A DNA stretch of 64,000 nt. It comes from Papaver somniferum (taxonomy: Eukaryota > Streptophyta > Magnoliopsida > Ranunculales > Papaveraceae). The notes beneath the pieces are model-generated. The model saw only the letters and a list, made by a program, of their open reading frames with translations, was not told the origin of the DNA and did not search any database. Shown one piece after another: positions 34,982-46,626 of the stretch. The translations under genes were made by a program, and so were the position numbers. The DNA lies in contig NC_039360.1 of the NCBI RefSeq assembly GCF_003573695.1, positions 60,978,815 to 61,042,814 of the forward strand. The letters run 5' to 3'. Within the stretch, counting starts at the first letter, position 1. The number at the start of each line of letters is the position of its first letter.

Positions 34982-35000
34982 TGGCGACCAAGGTAGGAGA
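34982..35000 (+). other. Tat primer-binding site (central copy)
   Basis: TGGCGACCAAGGTAGGAGA follows the LTR end after the bases GAT. It agrees with 17,889 over TGGCGACCA and then drifts. Together with the polypurine tract at 4,284 it shows the split LTR is bordered by internal DNA on both sides. Confidence 0.6.
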
Positions 35001-35036
35001 TTAATATCTCGGTTGCAATCCCACATTTTCGCAAAA

Positions 35037-36690
35037 ATGGTTGATCTTAGGTCAGGTTCAGTTACAAATCCTAACACAAACAACACTATTACTAGCAACA
35101 ACAATGGAATTCCAGAAACTATTCCCGCTTCCCACAACGGTGGTGACACTACTCCTCCTCACACCAATGTATAAAGTCATCCTCTCTTCGGCCGGCATCC
35201 TGAGGAGCTCAGAGAAAATCCACCCACCATCGCTGATCTCATGAAAGTCCAGGAAGTTCTCCCTAAGAATCAAACTGTTATGGCTGCGACTCAGAAGGAG
35301 CTATGTAACTACCTCAAAACTCTCACTAACAAGATGTCAGACAAAACTCAGGAAAAGGGAAAAGACAAGGAAGCATCTCCAGATCCTGAAGTTATTCCAG
35401 TCCCTGACGATGACGAATCTCGCAAAGCTGCAAGAACCTGAACCCGCCGGTTTCATCACTCGTGAAGACTTGGAGCGTTTTATGGAGAATCGGGGAAAGG
35501 GCCATGCGCCATCTGTACACCGTCATCAACCCCCATATCCTACTACCACGCAAAGAATCCATCTTCCAAAGGGCTACACTTCTCCAACGTTCACAATCTA
35601 CAATGGAATGGGGAATGCTCAAGAACACGTTTCTCGATTCTTAGAAGCATTAGGAGAGCATGAACACAACCATGTTGTCCGTTTGAAGGAATTCTCAAAA
35701 TCCCTGACAGGTCGGGCATATACTTGGTACAACAACATTGTACCAGGAAGCATAGCCAATTGGGGAGAGATGATTAATGCTTTCTACAGGAAATACTTCT
35801 TCGTTTCTGAGCAAGTTACCCTTTCCGACTTAGGAAGGATGGCTCAGAAGAATACTGAAAATCCGAACGACTATGTGAAGAAATTCAGAATTCAAGCTTT
35901 GGATTGTCATGATCCTAATGTTACTGAACAACGACTAGTGGATTTATGCATTAACGAGATGATTCCAGTCTACAGAGTCTTGTTGGAAAATCTTCGTTTT
36001 CATACTTTCTCGGAACTTCATGAAGTGGCCAAGCGATCGACAACTACTGCTCCAGCTTTGCTAGAAAGAACCAAAACCGTCAAAGTCGAGGAGTCGAGCA
36101 CTCGAAGCACCACCCCCAGACGTTTAATCAACAAACAATACAATGTGGATGCTTCCACGAATGTCGCCGAAGGGGTCAAAAAAAAGGATGACGCGCAGCA
36201 ACATAAGGATACTCCTCCAACATCTAAGAAGGCGCCAAAGAAGGACAACCAGACTCGAAACGCACGAATGCCGGGTCAACAGAGTGATCAGGAAGCGCCA
36301 GACTTTCCTTTTCCTATTGAAGAGGTGATTGAGTTGTTAGAAGTCTGGATTCAAGATGGTGCGATCAACCTGCTTCCTGTCAGAAGGGAGCCAACAGATG
36401 AAGAAGTGGAGAATCCGCGTTACTGTCGTTTCCATAGGTATGTCAGTCATCCGACTAGTGACTGTCGAAATTTGAAACGTATATTCGAAGGAAAGGCCGA
36501 TTTAGAAGAGCTGGGGACTGAAGGAGTGCACAGGAATCCTCTCCCAATCAGAACTTTTACAATCTCCGAACAACCGGTTAAAGAAGCAGCCCAATCCCTA
36601 ATTGAGCATGTATGTGAGTTATTGTACTTATCGAAAGCTCAAAGAAATGATTTGTTTGCTGCATTGAACCACATTGTGTCTGGGAAATGA
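35037..36690 (+). pseudogene. Tat-lineage gag (retrotransposon gag domain)
   Basis: ATG at 35,037 starts an N/T-rich leader that stops at TAA 35,170-35,172. The frame then shifts twice before a long open frame from 35,410 to 36,690. That frame holds the retrotransposon gag (capsid) domain: YNGMGNAQEHVSRFLEAL, then LTGRAYTWYNNIVPGSI and WGEMINAFYRKYF, then the Q-rich DLGRMAQKNTENPNDYVKKF. The product would form the particle shell. A basic linker follows (KKAPKKDNQTRNARM), and a C-terminal part with CRFHRYVSHPTSDCRNLK, a truncated zinc-knuckle-like C...H...C. Gag is the best preserved part of this element. Confidence 0.8.
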
Positions 36691-37267
36691 TTAGACATTC
36701 AGGAGATACTCCATGAACCTCCAGTAACAGACAAGGAGATGTACGACTGGGGACTTCTCACCATAGTTCACCTCAAGGGAAATGAATTCAAGCGAGCGTC
36801 GGTCGACGTTGGCACTGCTATTCATATCATTCCTCTGAAGACTCTCAGAGCCGCTGACATCACCCGACAAGAAGAAACTCATCACCTGGCAAGAAATAAA
36901 ATTTCACATAATCCGAGAAGATCCAGGATATGACATGGTTCTGGGACGTACATGGACTCATGATGGAAAGGTTGTTGCGATGTCTTTATCTTCAGTTGCA
37001 CAATTCTCCTTTGAAGAAAGCTCTGACTCGGAAGATGATCAACCCTTCAAACATTTGGGAAAAGTCGAAGCCTTGATGGAACTCACACAAAAACTTGGGG
37101 AGAACGCCCACGGATTCGTCAGAAGGTTTCGCACTCAGGCAAGTCTTATTCCCCCTGATGCATATGTATTACCAACTTTCAAATATGCTACCCTAGTCCG
37201 AGGACTCAGTTTTTCTCAAAACCTAACTATCACCAAGCACTATGAGTGGTTAGTCTCACCTCAGTAA
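36691..37267 (+). pseudogene. Tat protease remnant
   Basis: LLTIVHLKGNE then VDVGTAIHIIPLKTLRAADITRQE corresponds to the retropepsin active site, with DVG in place of D-S/T-G. A short frame from 36,935 begins MVLGRTWTHDGKVV, the usual motif at the end of this protease domain in Tat elements. It then runs into gag-like text (ELTQKLGENAHGFVRRFRT). RT and RNase H do not follow. Confidence 0.6.
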
Positions 37268-37687
37268 TACTTCACCAAATGGTTAGACACAGAATCTCTC
37301 CAAATCCATCATCTCACTAACACGGTCATCGCTAGGATAATGGCTGAGTTTCACAATCAATATCCTAAATATTCTCCTTTGCACGAGTGTCCATATGTGC
37401 CACATAATTGGAAAGCTCCACCAACATGGAATCCCACTATACGAGGAATTCCGAACCAACAGAAAATATTCAAAGCCCGGGAAACCAAGCCTAACAAATT
37501 TCATGAAGGAGACTTGGTTCTTAAGGCAACCAGACGCAATTTGCATTCCACAAAGAGTTATAACTGGGAAGGACCTTTCATGATTGCCAAATCGGTTGCT
37601 GAAGGATACTACAAATTGGCTAGCATCAAGGGCAAGGCAAGTATCCTAGTGATTCATGAGAATTGGCTCAAGATATTTGACGCATGA
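37268..37687 (+). pseudogene. Tat integrase C-terminal fragment
   Basis: A frame from 37,340 gives KFHEGDLVLKATRRNLHSTK then YNWEGPFMIAKSVAEGYYKL, the GPY/F module at the C-terminus of Ty3 integrase, which binds DNA non-specifically. The zinc-binding and catalytic domains are absent, as are RT and RNase H, so about 3-4 kb of pol was lost before or during spread of this family. Confidence 0.75.
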
Positions 37688-37990
37688 AGCATTCAACATT
37701 GGGTGTTTTATGTCTAAGAAAAACGCTCAAGACATCTGACGTTTGCACTTTAGCATTTTCTTTTACCTGTAATTTCAATTCCTCCAAAAAGTTTGCAATA
37801 CTTGCATCCAGTATTTGAATTCAGCAATTTATCAAAAGTTCTTTATTTAAGAAAATCTCTTTCAAACCCAAAACCCAAAAGAAAATCCTTTGTCACTCAT
37901 AAATTCAAAACCAATCAAGAAATCAAAACCAAAATCTAAAAGCCTCACATCTCTCAGAAATCCAGGGTTCAAGATATCAGGGGAAAAGAA

Positions 37991-40900
37991 CTAAAGAAAG
38001 TCAGCAAAATAAGATTTTTGCTTTTCTGCATCCTCCAAGACTTGCAAAGCAGCTTTCTCCACCTCCATCTTTTTGGTCAATTCAGCAACTTCATCCATCT
38101 TCTTCAGCACGGCATCACTGGTGGCGAAAGGAGTGTCACCTTCCACTGCTTTCCTAATAGCATCAAGCTTTTGACGAAGCCACCTCAAATTGAAGCCAAG
38201 TTTTTCAGCTTTATTCAAGTTGTACTCCCAATCAAAAAGTACATCCCAGGTGACAACATTTCTAGCTGTGACGCGGATATCATTTATAACAGGCAGGATG
38301 GCTTCTACTTGCCTTGTCAAGAAATAACTACGCTTAGGATCCTGAGTAACAACAATGTGTCCATACATCTCCCACAGTTTCTTGTACATAGCAACATATC
38401 TGATGGGAACGCTTAATCCGCCAACAAACTTGTGATATGGGAGTATCTCACCAAATGAAGGACCAACAGAAATCCCTGCAGTTGGATACTCGTGCACTAT
38501 TATCCGGTTCTCAGTCACTGGAGCAGCAGCATCGGTAATCATAGGGACGACTTCAATAGGAGCATCTTCTTCCATTCTCGATTCGGGTTCCACCATCTCA
38601 CGCACAATTGGAGTTTCCGCCACCTCCACGACATCAAAAACCAGCGTTTCATGACCCTCAGGTGCAGGGATGGAGGTCCCATCACTGGGATTTCCCAAAC
38701 CATCATTACTGGATCCATTGTTCCCAACTTCGACATTTGGTGCCTAATGTGAAGATTACATGGGATTAGAATGATTCAAGCATGGAAACCCAATAAAACC
38801 ATAAAATTCAGAAATTAAGCGAACTAACATCATCTAAGTTCCTTATTATGCACCTAAGACATGCGCAAATAGTGTAGAAGTCATGAAACACATTTTCAAA
38901 CAAGCTCAGCTGAGGAGGTTTTACACTGCCTTGTATCCAACGGTGAACTGGGAGCAATTGGTAAGGAATTCAAGTTTGGGTCATATACCATTCTCTTCGT
39001 ATGGATGTTATATACAACATTTCAAAATTTCATGACAATCGGATAAACTATCTGGGAGATGTGTCCAAAACATTGGACAACATACAATCTGAAAAAGTTC
39101 TGAAAGTCTCCTGGAAGTTTACTGTTTCTCCTTTTTCAGGCCCTAAACATGCTCAAAACTCAAAAATATTCTTTCCCAAAGATTGGGAATTTCCTGGGCT
39201 TGAAGATACATATGCAGATCGCGAAACTCCGACGTCGAATGAAGATTCTACAACAATTTAACTAAAAACCTGAGGTCTGAATTTTCTGGTGACGTATTTC
39301 GGCAAAATTTCTCATATATCCATTGGGATTTTCATTCATTCATCAACAAATCAGAAACATTATACTTCTATGAAGATAATACAAGATAGATACTTACTTG
39401 AGGACTTCCGAAGTCGTCCGAAGGATTGGAATGGTCGGCATTAACATTAATAGCATCGTTATCTCCATTCGATTCCGACTCTCGAAGGTTCTCTTTCTCT
39501 CCACCACTCGAAGATGAACAAATATCATGGCCATGTTGTCTCTCCACAGCAATCTCCTCCTGGAGTGTCAACAATAATCGTCATTACTGCAATCAAGTAA
39601 AATTCATAATCACTTACGCAAAGGATACTTACATCCACTTCACTATCGATACTAGATTCCTGGATTGTTCGTTTAGAGACAAGGTGAAAACCGTCAATAA
39701 CCGATGGAGCAAAATTCTGAAACAAATTAATAATATTCAAGATCCTGATTACATGGACAAGGAAATCGTAACGATAAGATAAGTGCTAACAACTCACTAA
39801 AGAAGCGGCAGGGGACTGCACATTATTCGGTATCATTCTATGAGATGTTTTGCTTCTTCCTTCTCCACCCTGGGGACTTTCTTAGAGGTCTGGAGAGTTT
39901 ACATCAATTCGAGGTCTCACAGCACGACCATCCTACCATGGAGCCAACAATATAATTAAAAGTGTGAATGTCATGCTTTTGCTAAAATCATGAGGAAAGC
40001 ACTTACCTGTGTCGCATTTGGAGACGTTTTCCTCTTATCACCACTGGAAAGGTATCTCAATCTTGGTCGATCAGAAATCATGTCAGGGGAAGGAAACTAT
40101 CGAACTGGGGACTTGACATCCATCGCAAACTCATGCAAACGCCCAAGTTGCTGACGCCAGAAGTCTATGTAACCCGGAGTCACGAAATTAGCACGATCAG
40201 AGCATGGGAATAAATACTCACCTCCCTCCACATGAGTGCAGTCTAGATTAGCCTTCAAATACTCAACCGATGGTTTGTTCATTCGGTGACCTGTGATACA
40301 TTGGTCGACGCCCATCTGTCGAGCTGCTCTATCAATGTTGTATTCTTCTACCTGGAACTATCCATTCATTACTGATATCAAGAAACCGGGAGTACAACTC
40401 AATATAAAAGATCTTTCTCCATCGCTCAGACCAGCACCAGTACTCAACATGACATTCTCTTCAGAAGTATTGAAAGTGATCAATTGCGAAAAAAGGGAAG
40501 GAACCGACACCCAGGGGCGAAAGTTGAAACTCGTATTCAATTTCCAGAACGTCAGTAATACATATCTTATACTGTGGCTGCTTTGTGGACCAACGCATAA
40601 TCCTGGCGTTATTCTTCTCGAGAAAGGCATGATGAGTATTGACCTTGGGTCCTTGCAAGATGCTACGAGGAATTGGGGCGTAACTCTCAAGATGCTCCCA
40701 CATCAAGGCTTGGAGGAACATGGTATTGGCATATGTTTCGACTTTCATGAAGCCGTCGGAGATACTGGAGTCTATAACTAAAGAATCTAAATTGGAGAAC
40801 AACGAACCCAAAAATAGACTACCAATTGGAAGTTTCTCACTTTTAGCCATCTTTATGGCGAAACGAATCACAAACGGCTTCAACAAGTGTCCACAATCTT

Positions 40901-41706
40901 CAAGGATATCCCTAGAGAGCCATAATCATAAGAAAGCAGCAAATTGTTAAAGTACCATCAACCGGTTTCTTAGGAATTCCATCCCTCGTCCACCAATACG
41001 ACAACCATTGAGCATAGCAAGACTTGGGAGACTCATTGAATTCGTGCATCTTGGCCTCCAATACGTTAGATATCTCCTTCTCCTCTGCTGAAATCTCTTC
41101 AGGGAAATTACCGGTAACTGGAAGGTGCAACAAAGCAACTACATCTTCTAAGGTAACGGTGAATTCCCCCCATATGCATATGAAGGCGTGAGTAGGAACG
41201 CACCAACGTGCAAGCAAATCTACAATAACTGGTATGTCATGATTAATGATCAAATCCCCAGCAGCTTGAATGGCTCGTGTCACTTGTGCACTATCCAGCA
41301 AGGTCCTTACACGGGTATGGCCTAGAATATGCCTTGCCCATCCAGAAAAGTGTGTCAGCGGCCTCTGAGAAAGTTTGAATTCCACATGAGAAGCCGAATA
41401 ATTCTTTCCTTCCAAACAAAACCGAATTATTGCTGGAGGAGACACCAACTTGTTCTGAGCAGTGGTTCTGGGATTTATGAGCAGCCGAAACGAGGAGCCT
41501 AAGGGACGCTTTTCAGGTATATACGGGTACACAAAGAACTTTTCCTCAGCAATTGGAATATTATTAGTCTTGGAAGTTTCCTCTTTATCCTTAGAAATCT
41601 CAGAATCGTCATTTCTGGAGGAACCATCATATCTGGAAGATGCATCTGTGGAAACATCCTCTCTAGAAGAAACATCGTCTTCAGAAGTGCTACGAGACTG
41701 AGTCAT
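37991..41706 (-). pseudogene. Antisense five-exon plant mobile domain (PMD) gene, right copy
   Basis: Exons on the minus strand: 41,706-40,007, 39,932-39,798, 39,716-39,633, 39,559-39,398, 38,743-37,991. Introns are 74, 81, 73 and 654 nt, all phase 0, with donors such as CAG/GTAAGT and GAT/GTAAGT and an acceptor TTTGTTTCAG. Allowing for two extra bases the product would be about 943 aa. It has an acidic serine-rich N-terminus (1-50), the PMD with WGEFTVTLEDVVALLHLPV near 179-197, an acidic middle (exons 2-4), and a C-terminal domain ending in a predicted coiled coil (KKMDEVAELTKKMEVEKAAL). Lesions: extra A at 40,941-40,943 and 40,527-40,529; TAG at 40,358 and 40,097; TAA at 39,882. An in-frame ATG also exists at 41,775, so the start is uncertain. 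Confidence 0.82.
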
Positions 41707-41775
41707 CTTTGCAAAGTTGTTGCAACATCCATACACGAACTTCATCAGCACAATAGAATTAAAGCAACATAACAA

Positions 41776-42366
41776 TTATGATGCTCACATCAATGTTTAC
41801 AAAAATGGTAATCCTTAACTCTTACCTATTTACGATTTCACGAACTTAGTGATAACAGCGTAAAACCCCAAAACTTGCTCGTTCTTTCAAACCTGCAAAG
41901 CCGAGCAAAAAACTTATCATTTAAAGTCGAACATTGGTTTTTCATGAAACTATGAATAATTCACATAACCTTCCATGTGAACATTCGCTGATTTTTACGT
42001 GTACATACACTATGAAATCACTAAACTCATATATACACTAGGAATTCATCAACTCATAAATTGTTCACTTTCAACAATTTTTCATAAATCAAAACTTGAT
42101 TTCTGTTTAATAGAACGTGAATAAGTCACGTACCATTATTTTTTTTTAAAAATTCGTGAGCCAAATAACTCACTAAATAATTTAAAAAAAAAACTTTTTT
42201 TTTGCTCAGTTGAGCATTCGTTTATGGAACGGGGGTCTTTTCTATTTTTGCAAAGGTCCACATATTCTAAATAAAACTTTGGAAGTTCATAAACAAATTT
42301 TATCATGAACTCCAAGTCTTTTCAAAATTTCCTTTAACCCTAAAGATCATTATTTATTACATTTTG
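41776..42366 (-). other. Upstream region of the right PMD copy, left of the LINE
   Basis: AT-rich and collinear with 2,925-3,507. No coding sequence is visible. It would be leader or promoter DNA of the antisense gene, now cut from its distal part by the LINE. Confidence 0.5.
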
Positions 42367-42386
42367 CGAACAAACCTTTTTTTTTT

Positions 42387-42539
42387 GCTTAATCATGAAT
42401 TTTATTACTAAAAATTTCAATTTACATAAACAGAAAGCCCAATTTTGGGCAATAAACAAAAATAAAGTTGAGCCCATTACATAAGCCCAACTACTCAATA
42501 GCTAAGAACAGTTTAGCCTGCAACTAAAAATACAGCTTT
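42387..42539 (-). other. LINE 3' untranslated region
   Basis: About 150 bp between the RNase H stop and the poly-A. It contains TTGGGC words on the minus strand, but I see no clear polyadenylation signal beyond A-rich text. Confidence 0.5.
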
Positions 42540-43510
42540 TTAAAACCTGAAATACAAACCATCTTCAGTTTCCAAGTTTCTTAAAAACTGATGTTTATCC
42601 TCATAGTAATTCACCTCTCCCCTACTGAGTAATACCCCTTTCTTTTCCATTGAGTCCGAAGAGAAATTCACCTCTCTATAAGAATGCCTGAATGATATTT
42701 TAGGAATGTTCATCTTAATCTTGATCCATCTGTTTAGCACAATCCAAGGAATCTTGTTGCTCATGAATGCTAGTATAACAAATTTTGAATCCGAGCTAAA
42801 ACATACTTCCTCCCATTGTTTTGTGATAGCCCATTCACCTGCAACAATCAATGCCATGACTTCTGCCAAATAATTTGTTGCAATCCCTAATCCACCTGAA
42901 GCAGCTCCCATGCAATCTCCATCGTGGTTTCTTGCAATAAATCCAATACCAGCTATACCTGGATTCCCTTTGGATGCACCATCACAACAGATTAAAATTT
43001 GATGATGAGCAGAGTATTTAAAGAAAACTTGTTTAGCACTGGTCACATGAACTGGAATGCCTGATATTTCAAAGAATATCAATATATGAAGATCATACAT
43101 TGTACCACATCTTCTTCCTTTCGTTCTAAATTTGCCTTCTTTTGCTATTCCTGTAATTCTTCTTTTAATCTTGTCCACTGATGGAGTTGCATCTTCATGA
43201 AGAACATAGTTTCTTGTGAACCACAACTCAACCATGACATTGAAAGCACAAATATACCATACCTCTTTGACTGCAGGGCTTTTCTGTTTAGCAAAAGATA
43301 AGATTTCTTCAAAATTTATGGGAACTGGACAATAGAACACACCACACAGCCAATGCATACTGCTTTACTGAAATTACAATGCCATAAAATATGGTCCATT
43401 GTATCCTGATCTTTACCACACAAATAACATTTAGATACTGTGGAGAAACCTTTCTTCCTTACTGTTTCTTCAGTTGCACATGCACCCCTTAGTATTTTCC
43501 ATAGATTTGT
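42540..43510 (-). pseudogene. LINE ORF2 C-terminus: zinc finger and RNase H
   Basis: At 43,510-43,340 a frame carries CYLCGKDQDTMDHILWHC, the reverse-transcriptase-associated zinc-binding domain (C-X2-C...H-X4-5-C). After a frame change, 43,358-42,540 carries the RNase H domain: CCDGASKGNPGIAGIGF, then NYLAEVMAL, then SSDSKFVILAF. These give the expected acidic residues D, E and D. RNase H removes template RNA after first-strand synthesis. Many plant L1 elements carry such a domain. Confidence 0.82.
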
Positions 43511-45054
43511 AGATGTGTATGGGTGAATACAAGGTTACCATAAATATTTAGTCCATGATACCTTTTCATACTTTTTCCTGATCATTTGCACAGCATTTGC
43601 AACAGAGAAATTCCCAACTTTATCTTTGGCCCGTATTCTTCTATCTTTTCCCCCCACCAGAACTGGTAATTCTGTAATATCAAAATAAATCCACATTTCT
43701 GCAGGTATGCATCATTCACCATTATGGATTAAGTCACTTACTTTCATGTCATTATGTTGCAGGATATGTGCATCATCTGTATGCAACTCTAGCAAAGTAG
43801 AATCTTTAACCCATTTATCTTTCCATACAGAAATGTTGGTTCCATCCCCAACAATCCACCTACAACCTTCTTGCATTTCAGTAATTACCCACTTGATTCC
43901 TGGCCATACTGAGGATTGCTTATGATATTTTATCCATTCACCTTTGTTATCTTTATATTTTTCCCTCATAAACTTTGTCCATTCAACATCTTCATTTCCT
44001 ATTTTCCATAAAATCTTCATTAACAGTGCTTTATTGATAACTTCAAGTCTTCTCAATCCCAATCCACCCTCTTCAATTGGTGCATTCACTTCATCCCATT
44101 TTACAGTGACAAGTTTTTCACAGATGGATCTCCATACCATAGAAAATTCCTTATAATCTTTTCACACTCCTTTATGACATTCTTAGGCCATTTATATACT
44201 GACATATTATAGATGGGCATGCTTTACAACACAAATTTAACCAAAGTTAATCAGGTAGAAAAAGCTAGTAATTTTCCCATCTACCTTGCTAACATTTTCT
44301 GCATCATTTCCACTATCCCCCAAACTTGATTATTTTTAACTCTTCCTAGTTTTAAAATGACACCTAAATACTTATCTGGGAATGAAGATAATTCCATTTG
44401 CAACATTTCAGCAATGCCTTGTTTTCTTGGATCAGTCTCTCCACCAACAAAACACTTGCTTTTTGCTTTATTAACTTCTTGACCAGAAGATATCTGATAT
44501 TTCCATAGCAATTTCATCAAGTTCTCCAAACTTCTTTTGTGACCATTACAAAAAAGAAAAGAAAATGTCATCAGCAAACATCAAATGTGTAGGTTGACAT
44601 CCACCTCTATTCACCATTGGTTGAAGTTTACCCATTTGTACTAATTTTGTAATATTTCTGCTTAATACCTCTTCTGCTAGCACAAACATTATTGGTAACA
44701 ATGGATCACCTTGTCTCAGTCCCCTCCCTACTTCAAAGAAACCACATGGTCCACCATTTATAAGAACAGGAATTCTAGCTGATTCAAAGATTTTTGTTAA
44801 CCATTGAATACCCACTTCATAGAATCCAATCTTCTAAGTACCTCAAATAGAAACTCCCAACTCAAAGAGTCATAGGCTTGAGTAATATCAATTTTAAGTC
44901 CCACATTTCCACCTCTCCTCTTGGTATCTAATTCATTCAAAAGCTCTGAAGCCAAAATAATTTTTTCATGAATGCTTCTCCCTTTGATAAATGCACCCTG
45001 TTGCTCTGATATGATTCTACTTAGTACTCTACTAATCCTTGTAGTAATGATTCA
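43511..45054 (-). pseudogene. LINE ORF2 reverse transcriptase, broken
   Basis: On the minus strand from 45,054: TGA, then in the same frame the palm start GLKIDITQAYDSLSWEF (about 44,910). A shift near 44,840 leads into FFEVGRGLRQGDPLLPIMF and HLMFADDIFF, the catalytic FADD (about 44,590). A second shift near 44,550-44,575 lies in a T-rich run. The thumb region continues (SFPDKYLGVILKLGR), with a TAG at 44,281 and further stops, then 44,140-43,712 (WRSICEKLVTVKWDEV and later). The RT primes on nicked target DNA. At least four lesions make it inactive. Confidence 0.85.
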
Positions 45055-46626
45055 AGTAATGATTTTAAAATTGAAATTTGCTAAACCAATGGGCCTAAAG
45101 TGTTCAGCTTTCTTGGTTCCCTGAATTTTTGGTAGAAGAAATAAGAAGTTAGAGTTAAAACCTTTAGGGATGAATCTATTCCTCCAGCAAAATTGTATTT
45201 TCTTCATAAGCTCAGCACCCTCCACTTCCCATGCATATCTATAAAAACATCCTGGAAAACCATCTGGACCTGGAGCACTATTTGGGTCCATTGCAAAAAC
45301 AACATTCTTTATTTCTTCTTGACTAGGCAATGCATCAAGTAAATCATTATCTTCTTCATTTAAGATGTTTGGAATTGCTTCAAACAGATCCTCTTCAAAA
45401 TTAACAGTTTTCTGCTCAAATTTCTTGTGATAATGTTTTACTAAAATGTCTGCAATTTGAGATTGTGTTGTCACTACATCACCATTTGGAGTTTCAAGTT
45501 CTGTGATATTATTTTGAGCTTTCCTAATTTTCAGACTTGCATGGAAGAAATATGTATTTGCTCCACCCTCCTTCACCCATTTCACTCTTGATTTGCTTCT
45601 CATTAGTTCATTGTATTGTTGTGAAGCCAACTCATGTAGTCCTCTTGCAGTGACTAAGTTATTAAGAAGTACAATATTTTCTGGATCAGCTTCAGACTCC
45701 AAAGAAGCTTTTAGAACTACCTCTTTTGTAGTTTTAACTTTCACTCTTAAATCACCAAAAACCTCCTAATTCCATTTCTTAAGTATATCCTTTAACCTAC
45801 TCAGTTTACTAGTAAAGCAGAAAGCAGGGTTTCCTTCACATTCAACTTCCCATGACTCTTGAATTACTTTTAGAAAACCAGGGTGAGTGGTCCACACAGA
45901 TTGATATATAAATGGGATATTGTGTGGTTTATCACTCTGAGCAACTCCACCAAGTAATGCACCATGATCAGATGTGCCTCTAACTCCCACCTTATAACAC
46001 CAAGTCACATAACACTCCAGCCATTGAAGATTATAAAATGCTCTGTCAAGATCACATAAAATCCTTTTCTTCCCTACTCTGTTGTTGCACCATGAAAATT
46101 TAATTCCAGTTCTAGGGGCTTGAATAAGATTACAATATTCAATACAATCTCTGAAGTCTTGCATTGCTACCTTTAAAGGTTGCCTTCCACCTTTTTTTTC
46201 CTCACAAGAAAGAACAACATTAAAATCACCAATCACTAGCCATGGTAGATTCAACTCATTTATATTTTTCAAATCTTCCCATAAACTTCTCCTATCAACT
46301 ATGAGACAAGCAGCATGAACCCATGTTACTAAAACTTCCCCAACCTTCACTGTTATTGATTGCTTTGTAGATAACACCACTGTTGGAATGGATAAAGAAG
46401 CATGCCAGAAAAGCCATATATTACCTTTTACAAACTCAATAGAATTATGAATAATCATTTTTTTCATACCAGGAAAATTCAATTGTTTTATAATACTCTT
46501 AGAAGCTCTTACTTTAGGTTCAGAAATCCACAAAAGAGAAGGACTAAAACTTTTAAGTAAACTCCTTAGTTTGTCAGTGACTTGAATTCTTTTCACACCT
46601 CTGACATTCCAGTATGCAACTCTCAT
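45055..46626 (-). pseudogene. LINE ORF2 N-terminus: APE-type endonuclease and RT start
   Basis: ATG at 46,626 begins MRVAYWNVRGVKR. The endonuclease catalytic signposts are all present: N in YWNVRG, E in ISEPKV, D/N in VIGDFNVVL, and SDH in RGTSDHGAL. The domain nicks target DNA to prime reverse transcription. A single in-frame TAG at 45,766-45,768 interrupts KKWN/EVFG, where relatives usually have lysine. The same frame continues through the linker to DPNSAPGPDGFPGCFYRYAW and FRPIGLANFNFKIIT. The ORF2 start overlaps the ORF1 stop as ATGA (46,623-46,626). Confidence 0.9.

Noticed and set aside
37991..38743. Treating this minus-strand frame as an independent single-exon gene
   Set aside because: An acceptor (ACATTAG/GCACCA) fits it to exon 4 in phase 0, and it has no convincing ATG near its start, so it is the last exon of the PMD gene.
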